A stretch of DNA of 64,000 nt from Streptomyces geranii (GTDB taxonomy: Bacteria; Actinomycetota; Actinomycetes; Streptomycetales; Streptomycetaceae), in the NCBI RefSeq assembly GCF_002954775.1, contig NZ_PJME01000004.1:248001-312000 (forward strand). Reading direction: 5' to 3'. Each line of letters opens with the position of its first letter. Within the stretch, counting starts at the first letter, position 1. Under the pieces are notes generated by a model that saw only the letters and a list, made by a program, of their open reading frames with translations, was not told the DNA's origin and did not search any database. This document shows, piece by piece, positions 16,786 to 25,853 of this stretch. A program made the translations under genes and the position numbers.

Positions 16786-17789
16786 CCGAGACCCGCACCC
16801 CGGCCCGCACCGACGCCCCGGTGACCCCTGCGCCGGGCCCCGATGCCCCGGTGTACGACTGCCGCACGGTCTTCGCCGAGGAGCTGGCCGCCCTCGCCCG
16901 CGAGGACGAACGCGTGGTCGTCGTCTGCAACGACTCCGTGGGCTCCAGCAACCTCGTCGGCTTCCGCGAGGAGTTCCCCGACCGGCTGATCAACGTCGGC
17001 ATCGCCGAACAGAACATGGTCGGCGTCGGCGCGGGCCTCGCCAACGCGGGCCTCGTCCCCTTCGTCTCCGCCGCCGGACCCTTCCTCACCGGACGGGCCC
17101 TGGAGCAGATCAAGGCCGACTGCGCCTACAGCGGCTTCCGGGTGATCCTCTGCGGCCAGAGCCCCGGCATGGCGTACGGCGAACTCGGCCCCACCCATCA
17201 CTCCGTCGAGGACCTGTCCTGGCTGCGTGCCGTGGCCGGCCTCACCGTCGTCGTCCCCGCCGACCGCGCCCAGACCCGGGCCGCCCTGCGCTGGGCGTAC
17301 GCCCACGAAGGCCCCAGCTATCTGCGCATCCCGCGCTTCAAGGTCCCCGACGTCACCCCGCCCGACGCCCCCTTCGAGCACGGCCGCGCCCAGGTGCTGC
17401 GGGAGGGCGACGACGTCACCCTCGTCGCCATCGGCACGCTCGTCTCCCGCGCCCTGACCGCAGCCGAGCGGCTCGCCGCCGAGGGCGTCTCCGCGCGCGT
17501 CCTCAACGTCCCCTTCGTCGATCCGCTCGACACCGCCGAGATCCAGCGGGCCGCCGAGGAGACCCAGGGCCTGGTCGTCGCCGAGGAGGCCACCCTCAGC
17601 GGCGGTCTGGGCGCCGCCGTGGCCTCGCTCACGGGACGGCACCGTCCGGTCCCGCTGAGACTGCTGGGCGTCACCGGATTCGCCCCGACCGGCAGCCCCG
17701 AAGGGCTCCTGGAACACTTCGGACTCACCGCCGACGGCGTCCACGCCGCCGCCCGCGACGTCCTCGGCCTGCCATCCTCGACGTCATGA
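16782..17789 (+). CDS. Transketolase C-terminal (pyrimidine-binding) subunit
   Basis: A 335-residue second half of the split transketolase, carrying the pyrimidine-binding and C-terminal domains. NVGIAEQNMVGVGAGLA contains the conserved catalytic glutamate. I chose TTG 16782, which overlaps the stop of the first subunit (TTGA) and has GAGGAG 8 nt upstream; the open frame extends earlier only inside the first subunit gene. It must assemble with the N-subunit to act. Its stop overlaps the kinase start by 4 nt, so the proteins are co-translated. Confidence 0.88.
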   Translation: MTETRTPARTDAPVTPAPGPDAPVYDCRTVFAEELAALAREDERVVVVCNDSVGSSNLVGFREEFPDRLINVGIAEQNMVGVGAGLANAGLVPFVSAAGPFLTGRALEQIKADCAYSGFRVILCGQSPGMAYGELGPTHHSVEDLSWLRAVAGLTVVVPADRAQTRAALRWAYAHEGPSYLRIPRFKVPDVTPPDAPFEHGRAQVLREGDDVTLVAIGTLVSRALTAAERLAAEGVSARVLNVPFVDPLDTAEIQRAAEETQGLVVAEEATLSGGLGAAVASLTGRHRPVPLRLLGVTGFAPTGSPEGLLEHFGLTADGVHAAARDVLGLPSSTS

Positions 17790-19378
17790 ACCAGCCGCTG
17801 CTGCTCGCCGTCGACCAGGGCACCTCCGCCACCAAGGCGCTCCTCGTGGACGCGTCCGGTGCCGTCGTCGCCTCGGCGTCAGCCCAGCTCGCCATCGACC
17901 ACCCGCGCCCCGGCTGGGCCCAGCAGTCGGCCGAGGACATCTGGGACAGCGTCCTGGAGGCCGTGGCGAAGTGCCTGGCCGGACAGGACCCGAGCCGGGT
18001 CGCCGGAATCGGCCTCTCCAACCAGCGCGAGTCCTGTCTCCTCTGGGAACGCGCCACCGGACGCCCCCTCGGCCCGGTCATCGGCTGGCAGGACCGGCGT
18101 ACGGCCGACCGCTGCGCCACCCTCCTCGCCGACGGCCTCGACGCGGACGTCCGCCGCACCACCGGGCTGCCCCTGGACCCGATGTTCAGCGCGCTCAAGG
18201 CCCAGTGGCTGCTCGACACCCACGACCCGGACCGCACCCGCTCCCGGCGCGGCGAGCTGTGCCTCGGCACGGTCGACTCCTGGCTGCTGTGGCGCCTGGG
18301 CGGCGGCTGGGAGCACCTGATCGAACTGGGCAACGCCGCCCGCACCCAGCTCCTCGACGTCCGCCGCCGCGACTGGGACGAACGGCTCCTCGACGTCTTC
18401 GGCATCCCCGCCGGGACACTGCCCAGGATCACCGCGTCGACGGGCCCCTTCCCCGCCGTACGCGATGTCCCGCCCCTCCCCGACGGCACCCCGGTCCTGT
18501 CCGTGCTCGGCGACTCGCACGCCGCCCTGTTCGGGCACGGCGTCTTCGTCCCCGGCAGCGTCAAGGTCACCTACGGCACCGGATCGTCGGTCATGGGCCT
18601 GATCCCCGGGCCCGAGCGCGCCGAGGGCTCCCCGCTCTGTCTCACCCTGGCCTGGGACGACGGGACGCCCGCCTACGCCCTGGAGGGCAACATCCGCTCC
18701 TCCGGCGCCACCGTGCGCTGGCTTGCCGGACTGCTCCGGCTCGGCGAGGCGGAACTGGCCGGTCTCGCGGCACCCGACTCGGCGGGCGTGCACCTGGTCC
18801 CGGCCTTCGGGGGACTGGCCGCCCCCTGGTGGGACAACGACGCCACCGGCCTCCTCTCCGGGCTCACCTTCGCGACGGGCGTGCCCGAACTGGCGCGGGC
18901 CGCCCTGGAGTCCGTCGCCTTCCAGATCGAGGACGTGGTGGCCGGGCTCGACTCCGCGACCGGCCGCGTCACCGCGCTGCTCGCGGACGGCGGCGCCACC
19001 GACAACGCCGCCCTCATGCAGCTCCAGGCCGACACCTCCGGACGTATCGTCCGCCGACCCCGCAACCGCGACCTGTCCGCACTGGGCACGGCACACATGG
19101 CGGGCTGCGCCCTCGGCATGTTCACCAAGACCCGGCTCGCCGGTCTGCCCCGGGGCGAGGAGGTGTACCGCCCACGACGGCCCGACGACGAGCGCGAGCG
19201 CGCACTGGGCGCCTGGCACGAGGCGGTGGCCAGAGCGCGCGCCGACGCCGGTACGGCCCCAGGGAGCCTCACGACGGACTCCGAGGGTGTCGGCACGGAC
19301 CCCGGGAGTGCCACGGCGTCCCGCGCGCGGGTGGCCGTAGAGGATGAGCACCGCGACTCCCGGCGCCGGGCCCAGTAG
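17786..19378 (+). CDS. FGGY-family carbohydrate kinase
   Basis: A 530-residue sugar kinase with the two actin-like domains of the FGGY family. DQGTSATKALLVDASG at the N-terminus is the phosphate-1 loop, VTYGTGSSVMGL the mid-protein ATP loop, and LLADGGATDNAALMQLQADTSG the C-terminal adenosine motif. The kinase/split-transketolase pairing is that of D-apulose kinase with apulose-4-phosphate transketolase, but glycerol, xylulose or erythritol kinases share the fold. The last 40 or so residues are Ser/Thr/Asp-rich and look dispensable. It overlaps genes on both sides. Confidence 0.88.
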   Translation: MNQPLLLAVDQGTSATKALLVDASGAVVASASAQLAIDHPRPGWAQQSAEDIWDSVLEAVAKCLAGQDPSRVAGIGLSNQRESCLLWERATGRPLGPVIGWQDRRTADRCATLLADGLDADVRRTTGLPLDPMFSALKAQWLLDTHDPDRTRSRRGELCLGTVDSWLLWRLGGGWEHLIELGNAARTQLLDVRRRDWDERLLDVFGIPAGTLPRITASTGPFPAVRDVPPLPDGTPVLSVLGDSHAALFGHGVFVPGSVKVTYGTGSSVMGLIPGPERAEGSPLCLTLAWDDGTPAYALEGNIRSSGATVRWLAGLLRLGEAELAGLAAPDSAGVHLVPAFGGLAAPWWDNDATGLLSGLTFATGVPELARAALESVAFQIEDVVAGLDSATGRVTALLADGGATDNAALMQLQADTSGRIVRRPRNRDLSALGTAHMAGCALGMFTKTRLAGLPRGEEVYRPRRPDDERERALGAWHEAVARARADAGTAPGSLTTDSEGVGTDPGSATASRARVAVEDEHRDSRRRAQ

Positions 19379-20378
19379 GGTGCGTCCTGTGTTCCAGCAT
19401 GCCGACCTGAGCAGCCACGAGTCTGCCGACAAGCTCAGGCTGATCGTCCGCGTAGCGCGCATGTACCACGAGCGCGGGCTGCGGCAGGCCGAGATCGCCA
19501 AGGCTCTCGGCCTCTCCCAGGCAGGCGTGTCCCGACTGCTGCGCCATGCGGCCGAGCGGGGGGTCGTCCGTACGATCGTCGTGTCGCCGCCGGGCATCCA
19601 CAGCGAACTGGAGGACGCGCTCGCCGCGCGCTACGAGATCACCGACGTGGTCATCGTCGACAGCGACGACCTGCCCGACCACCCGCGCACCCTGCTGCGG
19701 GCACTGGGCTCGGCAGCCGCCACCTATCTGGACGCCGCCTTCCGGCCGGGTGACGTGGTCGGCGTCTCCACCTGGAGCGAGACCCTGCTCGCGGCCGTCG
19801 AGGCGATGCAGCCCTCCCGCATGCAGGGCGCCGAGAAGGTCGTACAGCTGATGGGGGGCATGGGAGACCCGCAGGGCCAGGTGCAGGCGACCCGGCTCAC
19901 CGCCCGGCTCGCCGAACTCATAGGCGCGGGACCGCTGTTCGTCCGGGCCCCGGGGCTGGTCGGCTCGGCGCAGGCCCGCCTGTCACTCCTCCACGACCCG
20001 GCGGTGCTCGAAGTGGGCCAGGCCTGGGACCGGCTGACCGCCGTCCTGGTCGGCATCGGCAGCCTCCGGCCGTCCCCCCTGCTCCAGCTGAGCGGCAACG
20101 CGGTCGCCGAGGCCGAGATCACCCGGCTGCGCCAGCTCGGCGCGGTGGGCGACATCTGCCAGCGCTTCTTCGACGAGGACGGCGTCCATGTCGACGCGGG
20201 CCTGGGCGAGCGGACCATCGGGGTCTCCGTGGACCAGCTCCGCAGCGTTCCGCGCCGGATCGCCGTGGCGGGCGGCGACCACAAGTACACCGCCGTACGG
20301 GGCGCGGTGCGCGGCAAATGGATCACCGCACTGGTGACGGACATCAAGACGGCGCGTCGGCTGCTCGACGAGTCCTGA
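19344..20378 (+). CDS. SorC/DeoR-type sugar-responsive regulator
   Basis: A regulator of the SorC family, in which a sigma-like helix-turn-helix (QAEIAKALGLSQAGVSRLLRHA) precedes a sugar-phosphate-binding domain related to sugar isomerases. The domain shows VVGVSTWSETLL and the C-terminal VAGGDHKYTAVRGAVRGKWITALVTD. A start at 19344 overlaps the kinase gene by 35 bp; GTG 19389, with AGGG 9 nt upstream, is a good alternative that removes 15 residues. It closes the transketolase-kinase operon and most likely senses a phosphorylated intermediate and acts at the TGAAT..ATTCA palindromes upstream. Confidence 0.87.
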   Translation: MSTATPGAGPSRVRPVFQHADLSSHESADKLRLIVRVARMYHERGLRQAEIAKALGLSQAGVSRLLRHAAERGVVRTIVVSPPGIHSELEDALAARYEITDVVIVDSDDLPDHPRTLLRALGSAAATYLDAAFRPGDVVGVSTWSETLLAAVEAMQPSRMQGAEKVVQLMGGMGDPQGQVQATRLTARLAELIGAGPLFVRAPGLVGSAQARLSLLHDPAVLEVGQAWDRLTAVLVGIGSLRPSPLLQLSGNAVAEAEITRLRQLGAVGDICQRFFDEDGVHVDAGLGERTIGVSVDQLRSVPRRIAVAGGDHKYTAVRGAVRGKWITALVTDIKTARRLLDES

Positions 20379-20535
20379 CCCCCGCCCGCCCGGTGGGCAC
20401 CGGACCACAACCGGACCTCAAGCGTTACGCCCCCGAACCAGCCTCCGAACGGGGAGGCAACGCGCCCGGCCGATCGTGGAGCCTTCACGAGCCGCCGGCG
20501 GGAAGTCTCCGCCGGGACAGCGAGGAGGCCGCGCG

Positions 20536-21801
20536 TTGGGGACCGAGCAGTTGTCCATGTACGGATATGCGACCAAGGCCGAGGTCCTCGCGGACGCGCG
20601 GCGGTACTGGAACCCCGGCAAGACGGAGTTCTGGCAGGACGAGGGCGTACCGCTCGTCATCGGGGAACGGTCCGGATACCGGCTGACGGACGTCGACGGC
20701 CACGAGGTGATCGACGTCCACCTCAACGGCGGCACCTACAACCTCGGCCACCGCAACCAGGAACTGGTGGCCACGCTCACCCACGCGCTGCGCCATCTCG
20801 ACATCGGCAACCACCACTTCCCCACCCCCGGCCGCGCCGCCCTGGCCCGGCGGCTCGTCGAGGCGACGCCCGGCGCCGACAAGGTGGTCTTCGGGTCCAG
20901 CGGCGGCGAGGCCGTCGACGTGGCGCTGAAGAGCGCGCGGTACGCCACCGGGCGGCGCGGGATCGTGTCGGTCGTCAAGGCCTACCACGGGCACACGGGG
21001 CTGGCGGTGGCCGCGGGCGACTCCCGGTTCTCCCGGTTGTTCGGGTCGGACAGCCCCGCCGAGTTCGTGCAGGTGCCCTTCAACGACCTCGCCGCGATGA
21101 CGGCCGCGCTCGCCGGGCACGACATCGCGGCGGTGATCATGGAGACCGTCCCGGCCACCTACGGCTTCCCGATGCCCGAGCCCGGCTACCTGGCCGGCGT
21201 CAAACAGGCCTGCGAGGCCACCGGCACCCTCTACATCGCGGACGAGGTGCAGACCGGCCTGGGCAGGACCGGCGACCTGTGGGGCATCCACGGCGAAGGC
21301 GTCGTCCCCGACATCCTCGTCACCGGCAAGGGGCTCGGCGGCGGCCTCTACCCGATCAGCGCCGCCCTGCTCGGCCCGGCGGCGAGCGGCTGGCTGGACC
21401 AGGACGGCTTCGCCCACATGGCCACCTTCGGCGGCGCCGAACTCGGCTGCGCCGTCGCCGACCGGGTCCTGGAGATCACCGGGCGGGCCGACACCCGCGA
21501 GAACGTCCGCCTGCGCGTCGACCAAGTCGCGGCCGGACTCGCCGAACTGCGCGCCGACCTCCCGCACGCGCTCACCGGCATCCGGCAGAAGGGCCTGGTC
21601 ATCGGCCTGGAATTCGGCGCCACCGGCGCCAAGCCGGTGATGACCGAGCTGTACCGGCAGGGCGTCTGGGCGATCTTCTCGACGCTCGACCCGGCCGTCC
21701 TCCAGTTCAAGCCGGGACTGCTGCTCACCGAGCAGGAGACCGCCGAGATCCTCGGCCGACTGCGGCTCGCCGTACGGAAGGTGGCCGCCGCCCATGACTG
21801 A
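20536..21801 (+). CDS. Class III (PLP) aminotransferase-fold enzyme, possible phospho-lyase
   Basis: A pyridoxal-phosphate enzyme of the class III aminotransferase family, about 421 residues. ADEVQTGLGRTG and VTGKGLGGGLYPISAAL (PLP lysine) are visible. I chose TTG 20536, with GAGGAGG 7 nt upstream; the frame is open to 20476. Its gene overlaps by 8 nt an APH-fold kinase gene. The same two activities, fused or adjacent, form kinase/phospho-lyase pairs acting on hydroxylysine or ethanolamine phosphate in other organisms. An ordinary aminotransferase role (for example glutamate semialdehyde-like or omega-amino acid) is not excluded. Confidence 0.85.
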   Translation: MGTEQLSMYGYATKAEVLADARRYWNPGKTEFWQDEGVPLVIGERSGYRLTDVDGHEVIDVHLNGGTYNLGHRNQELVATLTHALRHLDIGNHHFPTPGRAALARRLVEATPGADKVVFGSSGGEAVDVALKSARYATGRRGIVSVVKAYHGHTGLAVAAGDSRFSRLFGSDSPAEFVQVPFNDLAAMTAALAGHDIAAVIMETVPATYGFPMPEPGYLAGVKQACEATGTLYIADEVQTGLGRTGDLWGIHGEGVVPDILVTGKGLGGGLYPISAALLGPAASGWLDQDGFAHMATFGGAELGCAVADRVLEITGRADTRENVRLRVDQVAAGLAELRADLPHALTGIRQKGLVIGLEFGATGAKPVMTELYRQGVWAIFSTLDPAVLQFKPGLLLTEQETAEILGRLRLAVRKVAAAHD

Positions 21802-22825
21802 CACCCTCGCCACCACCCACCCCGGCCTCACCTGGGACCGCCAGGTCGGCGCCGCCCTCACCGCCTACGGCCGGGCCGGCACCCTGGCCGAAGCCCGGCT
21901 GCTGAGCCTCTCCGAGAACGCCACCTACCTCTGCACCTTCACCGACACCCCCGAACCGCTCGTCCTGCGCCTGCACCGGCCCGGGTTCCGCACCCTCCCG
22001 CAGATCCGCAGCGAGCTGATGTGGATCGAACGGCTGCGGGCGGACGGCGCGGTCGCCACCCCCGCCGTGCTGCCGACCCCGTCCGGCGAACGGGCCGCGA
22101 GCTTCCCCGGCGCGGACGGTACGGTCCAGCACGCGGCCCTGTTCGAATTCGCGCCCGGCGCCGAACCCGACACCACGGACTTCACGGACGTGATGGAACT
22201 GGTGGGCCGGGAGACCGCCGCCCTGCACACCCACGCGCTGGAGTGGCGACGCCCCGACGGCTTCACCCGGCCCGACTGGGACCTCGACAACCTGATCGGC
22301 GCCGCCTCCCTCTGGGGCCGCTGGCGGGACAACCCGGACGTGGCGCTGACCTCCGGCGGCATCCAGGTCCTGGAGCGGGCGGAGGCGAAACTCACCCGCG
22401 AACTCACCACCTACGGCACCGGCGCGGCCGTCTTCGGCCTCATCCACGGCGACCTGCGCGCCGCCAACCTGCTCGTCGCCCCCGACGCGGTCCGGCTCAT
22501 CGACTTCGACGACTGCGGCACCGGCTGGTTCCTCTACGACCTGGCCTGCGCCCTGTCGTTCGCCGAGCACGATCCGCGGGCGGCGGGCTGGGTGGCCGCC
22601 TGGCTGCGCGGCTACGAGTCACGGCGATCGTTGCGCGATGAGGACGTACGGGCCGTGCCCGCCCTGGTGATGCTGCGCCGGCTGATGCTCGTCGCCTGGG
22701 TCCACAAGCGCGGGGACACCCCCTTCGCCGCCTCGCTCCGGCCCGCGTTCGCCGCCCAGACGGTGGAACTGGCCCGCGGCTACCTGGCCGACGGCTACCT
22801 CACCGCCGTACGCCATGGCCGCTGA
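21794..22825 (+). CDS. APH-fold phosphotransferase (small-molecule kinase)
   Basis: A 343-residue kinase of the aminoglycoside-phosphotransferase/homoserine kinase fold. The catalytic HGDLRAANLL loop and the metal-binding IDFDD motif are intact. The family phosphorylates hydroxyl groups on amino alcohols, amino acids and drugs. Coupling by overlap to a PLP enzyme upstream and a GntR regulator downstream points to a catabolic kinase rather than antibiotic resistance. A likely substrate is a hydroxy-amino acid or amino alcohol whose phosphate the PLP enzyme then eliminates; this is inference. Confidence 0.83.
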   Translation: MTDTLATTHPGLTWDRQVGAALTAYGRAGTLAEARLLSLSENATYLCTFTDTPEPLVLRLHRPGFRTLPQIRSELMWIERLRADGAVATPAVLPTPSGERAASFPGADGTVQHAALFEFAPGAEPDTTDFTDVMELVGRETAALHTHALEWRRPDGFTRPDWDLDNLIGAASLWGRWRDNPDVALTSGGIQVLERAEAKLTRELTTYGTGAAVFGLIHGDLRAANLLVAPDAVRLIDFDDCGTGWFLYDLACALSFAEHDPRAAGWVAAWLRGYESRRSLRDEDVRAVPALVMLRRLMLVAWVHKRGDTPFAASLRPAFAAQTVELARGYLADGYLTAVRHGR

Positions 22826-23615
22826 ACCCGCCGACACCCCGCTCGGACCGGCCGCCGGGCGGATCGCGGAGGGTGTGCTCGCCATGATCGGACGCGGCGA
22901 GGTCCGGATGGGCGGACGGCTGCCCACCGAACGCCGGCTGTCCCAACTCTTCGGCGCGAGCCGGGAGTCGGTCCGGCGGGCCCTGCAACGGCTCGAAAGC
23001 CAGGGCGAGGTGCGCCGGGTGCGCGGCCGGGGCGGCGGGACCTTCGCCCTGCACGCCAACCCGAACTGGCCCGTCTACGGCTGGAGTCGCCTCGCGGACG
23101 GCGACCGGCGGGTGGTGGCCCGGCAACCGGGCGTCGACGTGAACGTCCCCGAACTGCTGCGGCACCAGCACTTCGAGGTCGCGACCCGCGTCCTGTCCGC
23201 CGAGCAGCGGCGGGCCGGCACCGAGGTGCGTACCGCGCTGGGCCTGCCGCCCGGCTCCGAGGCACTGGCGATCGAGCGGGTGCGGTTCGCGGACGGCGTC
23301 CCCCTGTCGTGGGAACGCCTGTTCGTGCCCGCGCGGCGCTTCCCCGGCCTCCTCGACCTGGACCTGACCGGCTCCCTGTCCCAACTCCTGCGCGACCGCT
23401 ACGGCGTCACGGCCGCCGAGGTCCGCGAACGCATCCGGGTCCGCCTCGCCGAGGACCACCACACGCACCACCTGGACGTGTCCGTGGGCCAGCCGCTGCT
23501 GGCGATCACGCGCGTCTCCCACGACCAGTACGGCGAGCCCCTGGAGTTCTCCCACGACCTCTTCCGGGCCGACCGCACCGAACTCCACGTCTCCTCGACG
23601 CACGGCGCCGGGTGA
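22815..23615 (+). CDS. GntR/HutC-family regulator with UTRA domain
   Basis: A 266-residue one-component regulator. The winged helix-turn-helix (GRLPTERRLSQLFGASRESVRRALQRLESQG) is followed by a UTRA ligand domain (residues about 110-260) with FEVATRVL, VRFADGVPLSWERLFVPARRFPG and PLLAITRVSHDQYGEPLEFSHD. It overlaps the kinase gene by 11 nt, so it very likely controls the aminotransferase/kinase operon in response to its substrate. No operator was identified in the 157-bp leader before 20536. Confidence 0.88.
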   Translation: MAAEPADTPLGPAAGRIAEGVLAMIGRGEVRMGGRLPTERRLSQLFGASRESVRRALQRLESQGEVRRVRGRGGGTFALHANPNWPVYGWSRLADGDRRVVARQPGVDVNVPELLRHQHFEVATRVLSAEQRRAGTEVRTALGLPPGSEALAIERVRFADGVPLSWERLFVPARRFPGLLDLDLTGSLSQLLRDRYGVTAAEVRERIRVRLAEDHHTHHLDVSVGQPLLAITRVSHDQYGEPLEFSHDLFRADRTELHVSSTHGAG

Positions 23616-23676
23616 CGGCCCGTCGTTGAACCCGCAGACGCCCAGGAACCGAGACCACCAGATCACGAGGAACGAC

Positions 23677-24504
23677 ATGAACGCCCAGCACCGATCCCGT
23701 TCGGAATTCCAGTTCCAGGCCAGGAAGGTCGCCGTCGTCGGGGGTACCCGTGGTATCGGCGCGGCGATCGTCTCGACGTTCGTGCGCGCCGGGCACGACG
23801 TACTGCTCACCGGGCGGACCGTGCCGGACGCCGTCGTGGAGAAGTTCCGTTCCGAGGCGACGCGGGAGGGGCAGACCGTCGAGGCGCTCGCCCTGGACTC
23901 GGCGGCTCCCGACTCGGCGGAGCGGCTCGCGACGGCGGCCTCGGCGCGGATCGGCGGGCTCGACGTGCTGTGCCTGAACGCGGGCGTCTTCCCGAACAGG
24001 CCGCTCGCGGAACTGACGTACACGGATATCCGTGAGGTGTTCGCGGTCAACGTGGAGAGCCAGATGCTGGCCGTCGCCGCCTGCCTGCCGCTGCTGCGGG
24101 AGTCCGCGGCTGGCCGGGTCGTGTTCACCTCGTCGATCACCGGCCCGGTCACCGGCTTCCCAGGCTGGAGCCACTACGGCGCGAGCAAGGCGGCCCAACT
24201 CGGCTTCATGCGCACGGCGGCGCTGGAACTCGCGCCCCACGGCATCACCGTGAACGCGGTGGCCCCGGGGAATGTGGCGACGGAGGGTCTGGACGGGATG
24301 GGGGAGGACTACTTGGCCCAGATGACGGCGACGATCCCGCTCGGGCGCCTGGCCCGCCCCCAGGAGATCGCCGACGCGGTCGAGTTCCTCGCCGGTGAGC
24401 GGGCGTCGTTCATCACGGGCCAGGTCATCACGGTCGACGGCGGCCAGACCCTGCCCGAGTCGCCGGAGGCGGTGCTGCCACTCCCGACGGGGTCGCCTCG
24501 CTGA
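23677..24504 (+). CDS. SDR-family oxidoreductase
   Basis: A 275-residue short-chain dehydrogenase/reductase. It has the NAD(P) motif VVGGTRGIGAA, the NAG motif (LNAGVFPN), the catalytic Ser in FTSSITGPV and the YGASK catalytic pair, and ends with the ITGQVITVDGGQT tail. I chose ATG 23677 with GAGG 6 nt upstream; the frame is open to 23626. It follows the GntR gene by about 60 bp and could belong to that unit or to the monooxygenase island further on. Its alcohol or ketone substrate is unknown. Confidence 0.87.
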   Translation: MNAQHRSRSEFQFQARKVAVVGGTRGIGAAIVSTFVRAGHDVLLTGRTVPDAVVEKFRSEATREGQTVEALALDSAAPDSAERLATAASARIGGLDVLCLNAGVFPNRPLAELTYTDIREVFAVNVESQMLAVAACLPLLRESAAGRVVFTSSITGPVTGFPGWSHYGASKAAQLGFMRTAALELAPHGITVNAVAPGNVATEGLDGMGEDYLAQMTATIPLGRLARPQEIADAVEFLAGERASFITGQVITVDGGQTLPESPEAVLPLPTGSPR

Positions 24505-24682
24505 CACGCCGATGCCGGGGCACTCGTGGACGACGCAGATCATTGATGCGCTCGTAGGTTGAGTCTTTGGTGCCTCAGGCATGTCGAGAAGACGTCACCG
24601 GCTCCGTCCCAGGGGTATCAGCGGCTGCCACCGGCCGCGCGGGAAATAGTTGGTAAATAGCAGGAAATGGGAAGAGGTCGGC

Positions 24683-25123
24683 ATGGGAATTCAGCGGATG
24701 GACAACGTCGGCATCGTCGTCGAGGACCTGGACGCCGCCGTCGCGTTCTTCGTGGAACTCGGTATGGAACTGGAGGGCAGGGCGGAGATCGAGGGCCTCG
24801 TCGCCGACCAGTGCACCGGACTCGACGGCGTCCACTGTGACATCGCCATGGTCCGGACCCCGGACGGTCACAGCCGGTTGGAGCTGGCGAGGTACCGCAG
24901 CCCGGCGGCGACCAGCACCGGCCCGCGCGACAAGCCGCACAACATCCTGGGCACGCACCGCGTCATGTTCGCCGTCGACGACATCGAGGACACCGTTGCC
25001 CGTCTGCGCCCTCATGGCGCCGAACTCGTCGGTGAGATGGCCCGGTTCGAGGACAGCTATCTGCTCTGCTACCTGCGCGGCCCGGAGGGCATCATCGTCG
25101 GACTGGCCGAGCAACTGCGCTGA
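24683..25123 (+). CDS. VOC/glyoxalase-superfamily protein
   Basis: A 146-residue protein with two beta-alpha-beta-beta-beta repeats of the vicinal oxygen chelate fold (MDNVGIVVEDLDAAVAFFVELG and THRVMFAVDDIEDTVARLRPHG). A candidate metal site includes the Glu in HSRLELARY; ordinary glyoxalase His ligands are not all obvious. I chose ATG 24683 with GAAGAGG 5 nt upstream. Members include glyoxalases, dioxygenases and resistance proteins; the role here is unknown. Confidence 0.82.
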   Translation: MGIQRMDNVGIVVEDLDAAVAFFVELGMELEGRAEIEGLVADQCTGLDGVHCDIAMVRTPDGHSRLELARYRSPAATSTGPRDKPHNILGTHRVMFAVDDIEDTVARLRPHGAELVGEMARFEDSYLLCYLRGPEGIIVGLAEQLR

Positions 25124-25171
25124 GGGTTCGCCTCGCCGAAACCCCGGTCATTGCCCGGGTACCCTTCCGGG

Positions 25172-25834
25172 ATGACGCAGCGCCCCACGCCGGACGAGCG
25201 GCGGCCCCCCAACCAGGGACCGAAGGCTGCCGCCCGCAACCGGGCCGCTCTGATCGTCGCCGCCCGGGAGGTCTACGCGGAGCACGGACTGCATGCCCCG
25301 CTGTCCCTGATCGCGCGTCGGGCGGGAGTGGGCCAGGGCGTGCTGTACCGGCACTTCCCCGACCGGGCCGCCATCTCCACCGCGGTCCTGGAGGAGAACG
25401 TACGCCAGGTCGAGGAGGCGGCGGCAGCGGAGAACGCGAGTCTCCCCGGGGTGCTGGGGGTGATGACCTGGCATGTGACGGAATCAGCGGCGTTCATCGG
25501 CATCCTGCTCGTCGACAGCCATGGCGAAGGCGAAGGCGAAGGCCCAGGAGAAGGCGAAGTCGGAGGCAAGGGCGGAGGCCGAGGTGACGACTCCGACACC
25601 CGTACCCGCACCCGTACGCACGCGCTTGCCCTCTCCGAACGGGTCGAGCGAGCCCTGCGCGGGCACCTGCCGGACGGTCACCCCCTCGCGGCGGCCGACG
25701 ATCTGATGCTCGCCGTCTCCATGGTCTCCGGTGCCGCCACCGGCCACAGCCGCGAGGAGCGGGAGCGCCGGGCGCTGGCGTCCTGGCGGCTGCTCGGCGT
25801 CGAGGTGGGACCGGTGCGGCCCTTCCAGGGGTGA
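25172..25834 (+). CDS. TetR-family regulator with repetitive internal insert
   Basis: A 220-residue TetR repressor. The DNA-binding domain is canonical (RAALIVAAREVYAEHG then APLSLIARRAGVGQGVLYRHFPDRA). The ligand domain is interrupted near residues 117-150 by low-complexity sequence rich in Gly/Glu and then Thr-Arg repeats (25524-25618), coded by GAAGGC- and CCCGTA-like units. ATG 25172 was chosen over an in-frame start at 25151. It lies between the VOC gene and the convergent lactonase-like gene. It is a candidate binder of the perfect inverted repeat before the monooxygenase gene at 27113. Confidence 0.83.
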   Translation: MTQRPTPDERRPPNQGPKAAARNRAALIVAAREVYAEHGLHAPLSLIARRAGVGQGVLYRHFPDRAAISTAVLEENVRQVEEAAAAENASLPGVLGVMTWHVTESAAFIGILLVDSHGEGEGEGPGEGEVGGKGGGRGDDSDTRTRTRTHALALSERVERALRGHLPDGHPLAAADDLMLAVSMVSGAATGHSREERERRALASWRLLGVEVGPVRPFQG

Positions 25835-25853
25835 GTACGGGGGCGGAGCGGTG

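Noticed and set aside
21794..22825. APH-fold kinase as an antibiotic resistance gene
   Set aside because: It is embedded by overlaps between a PLP enzyme and a GntR regulator, which favours catabolism.
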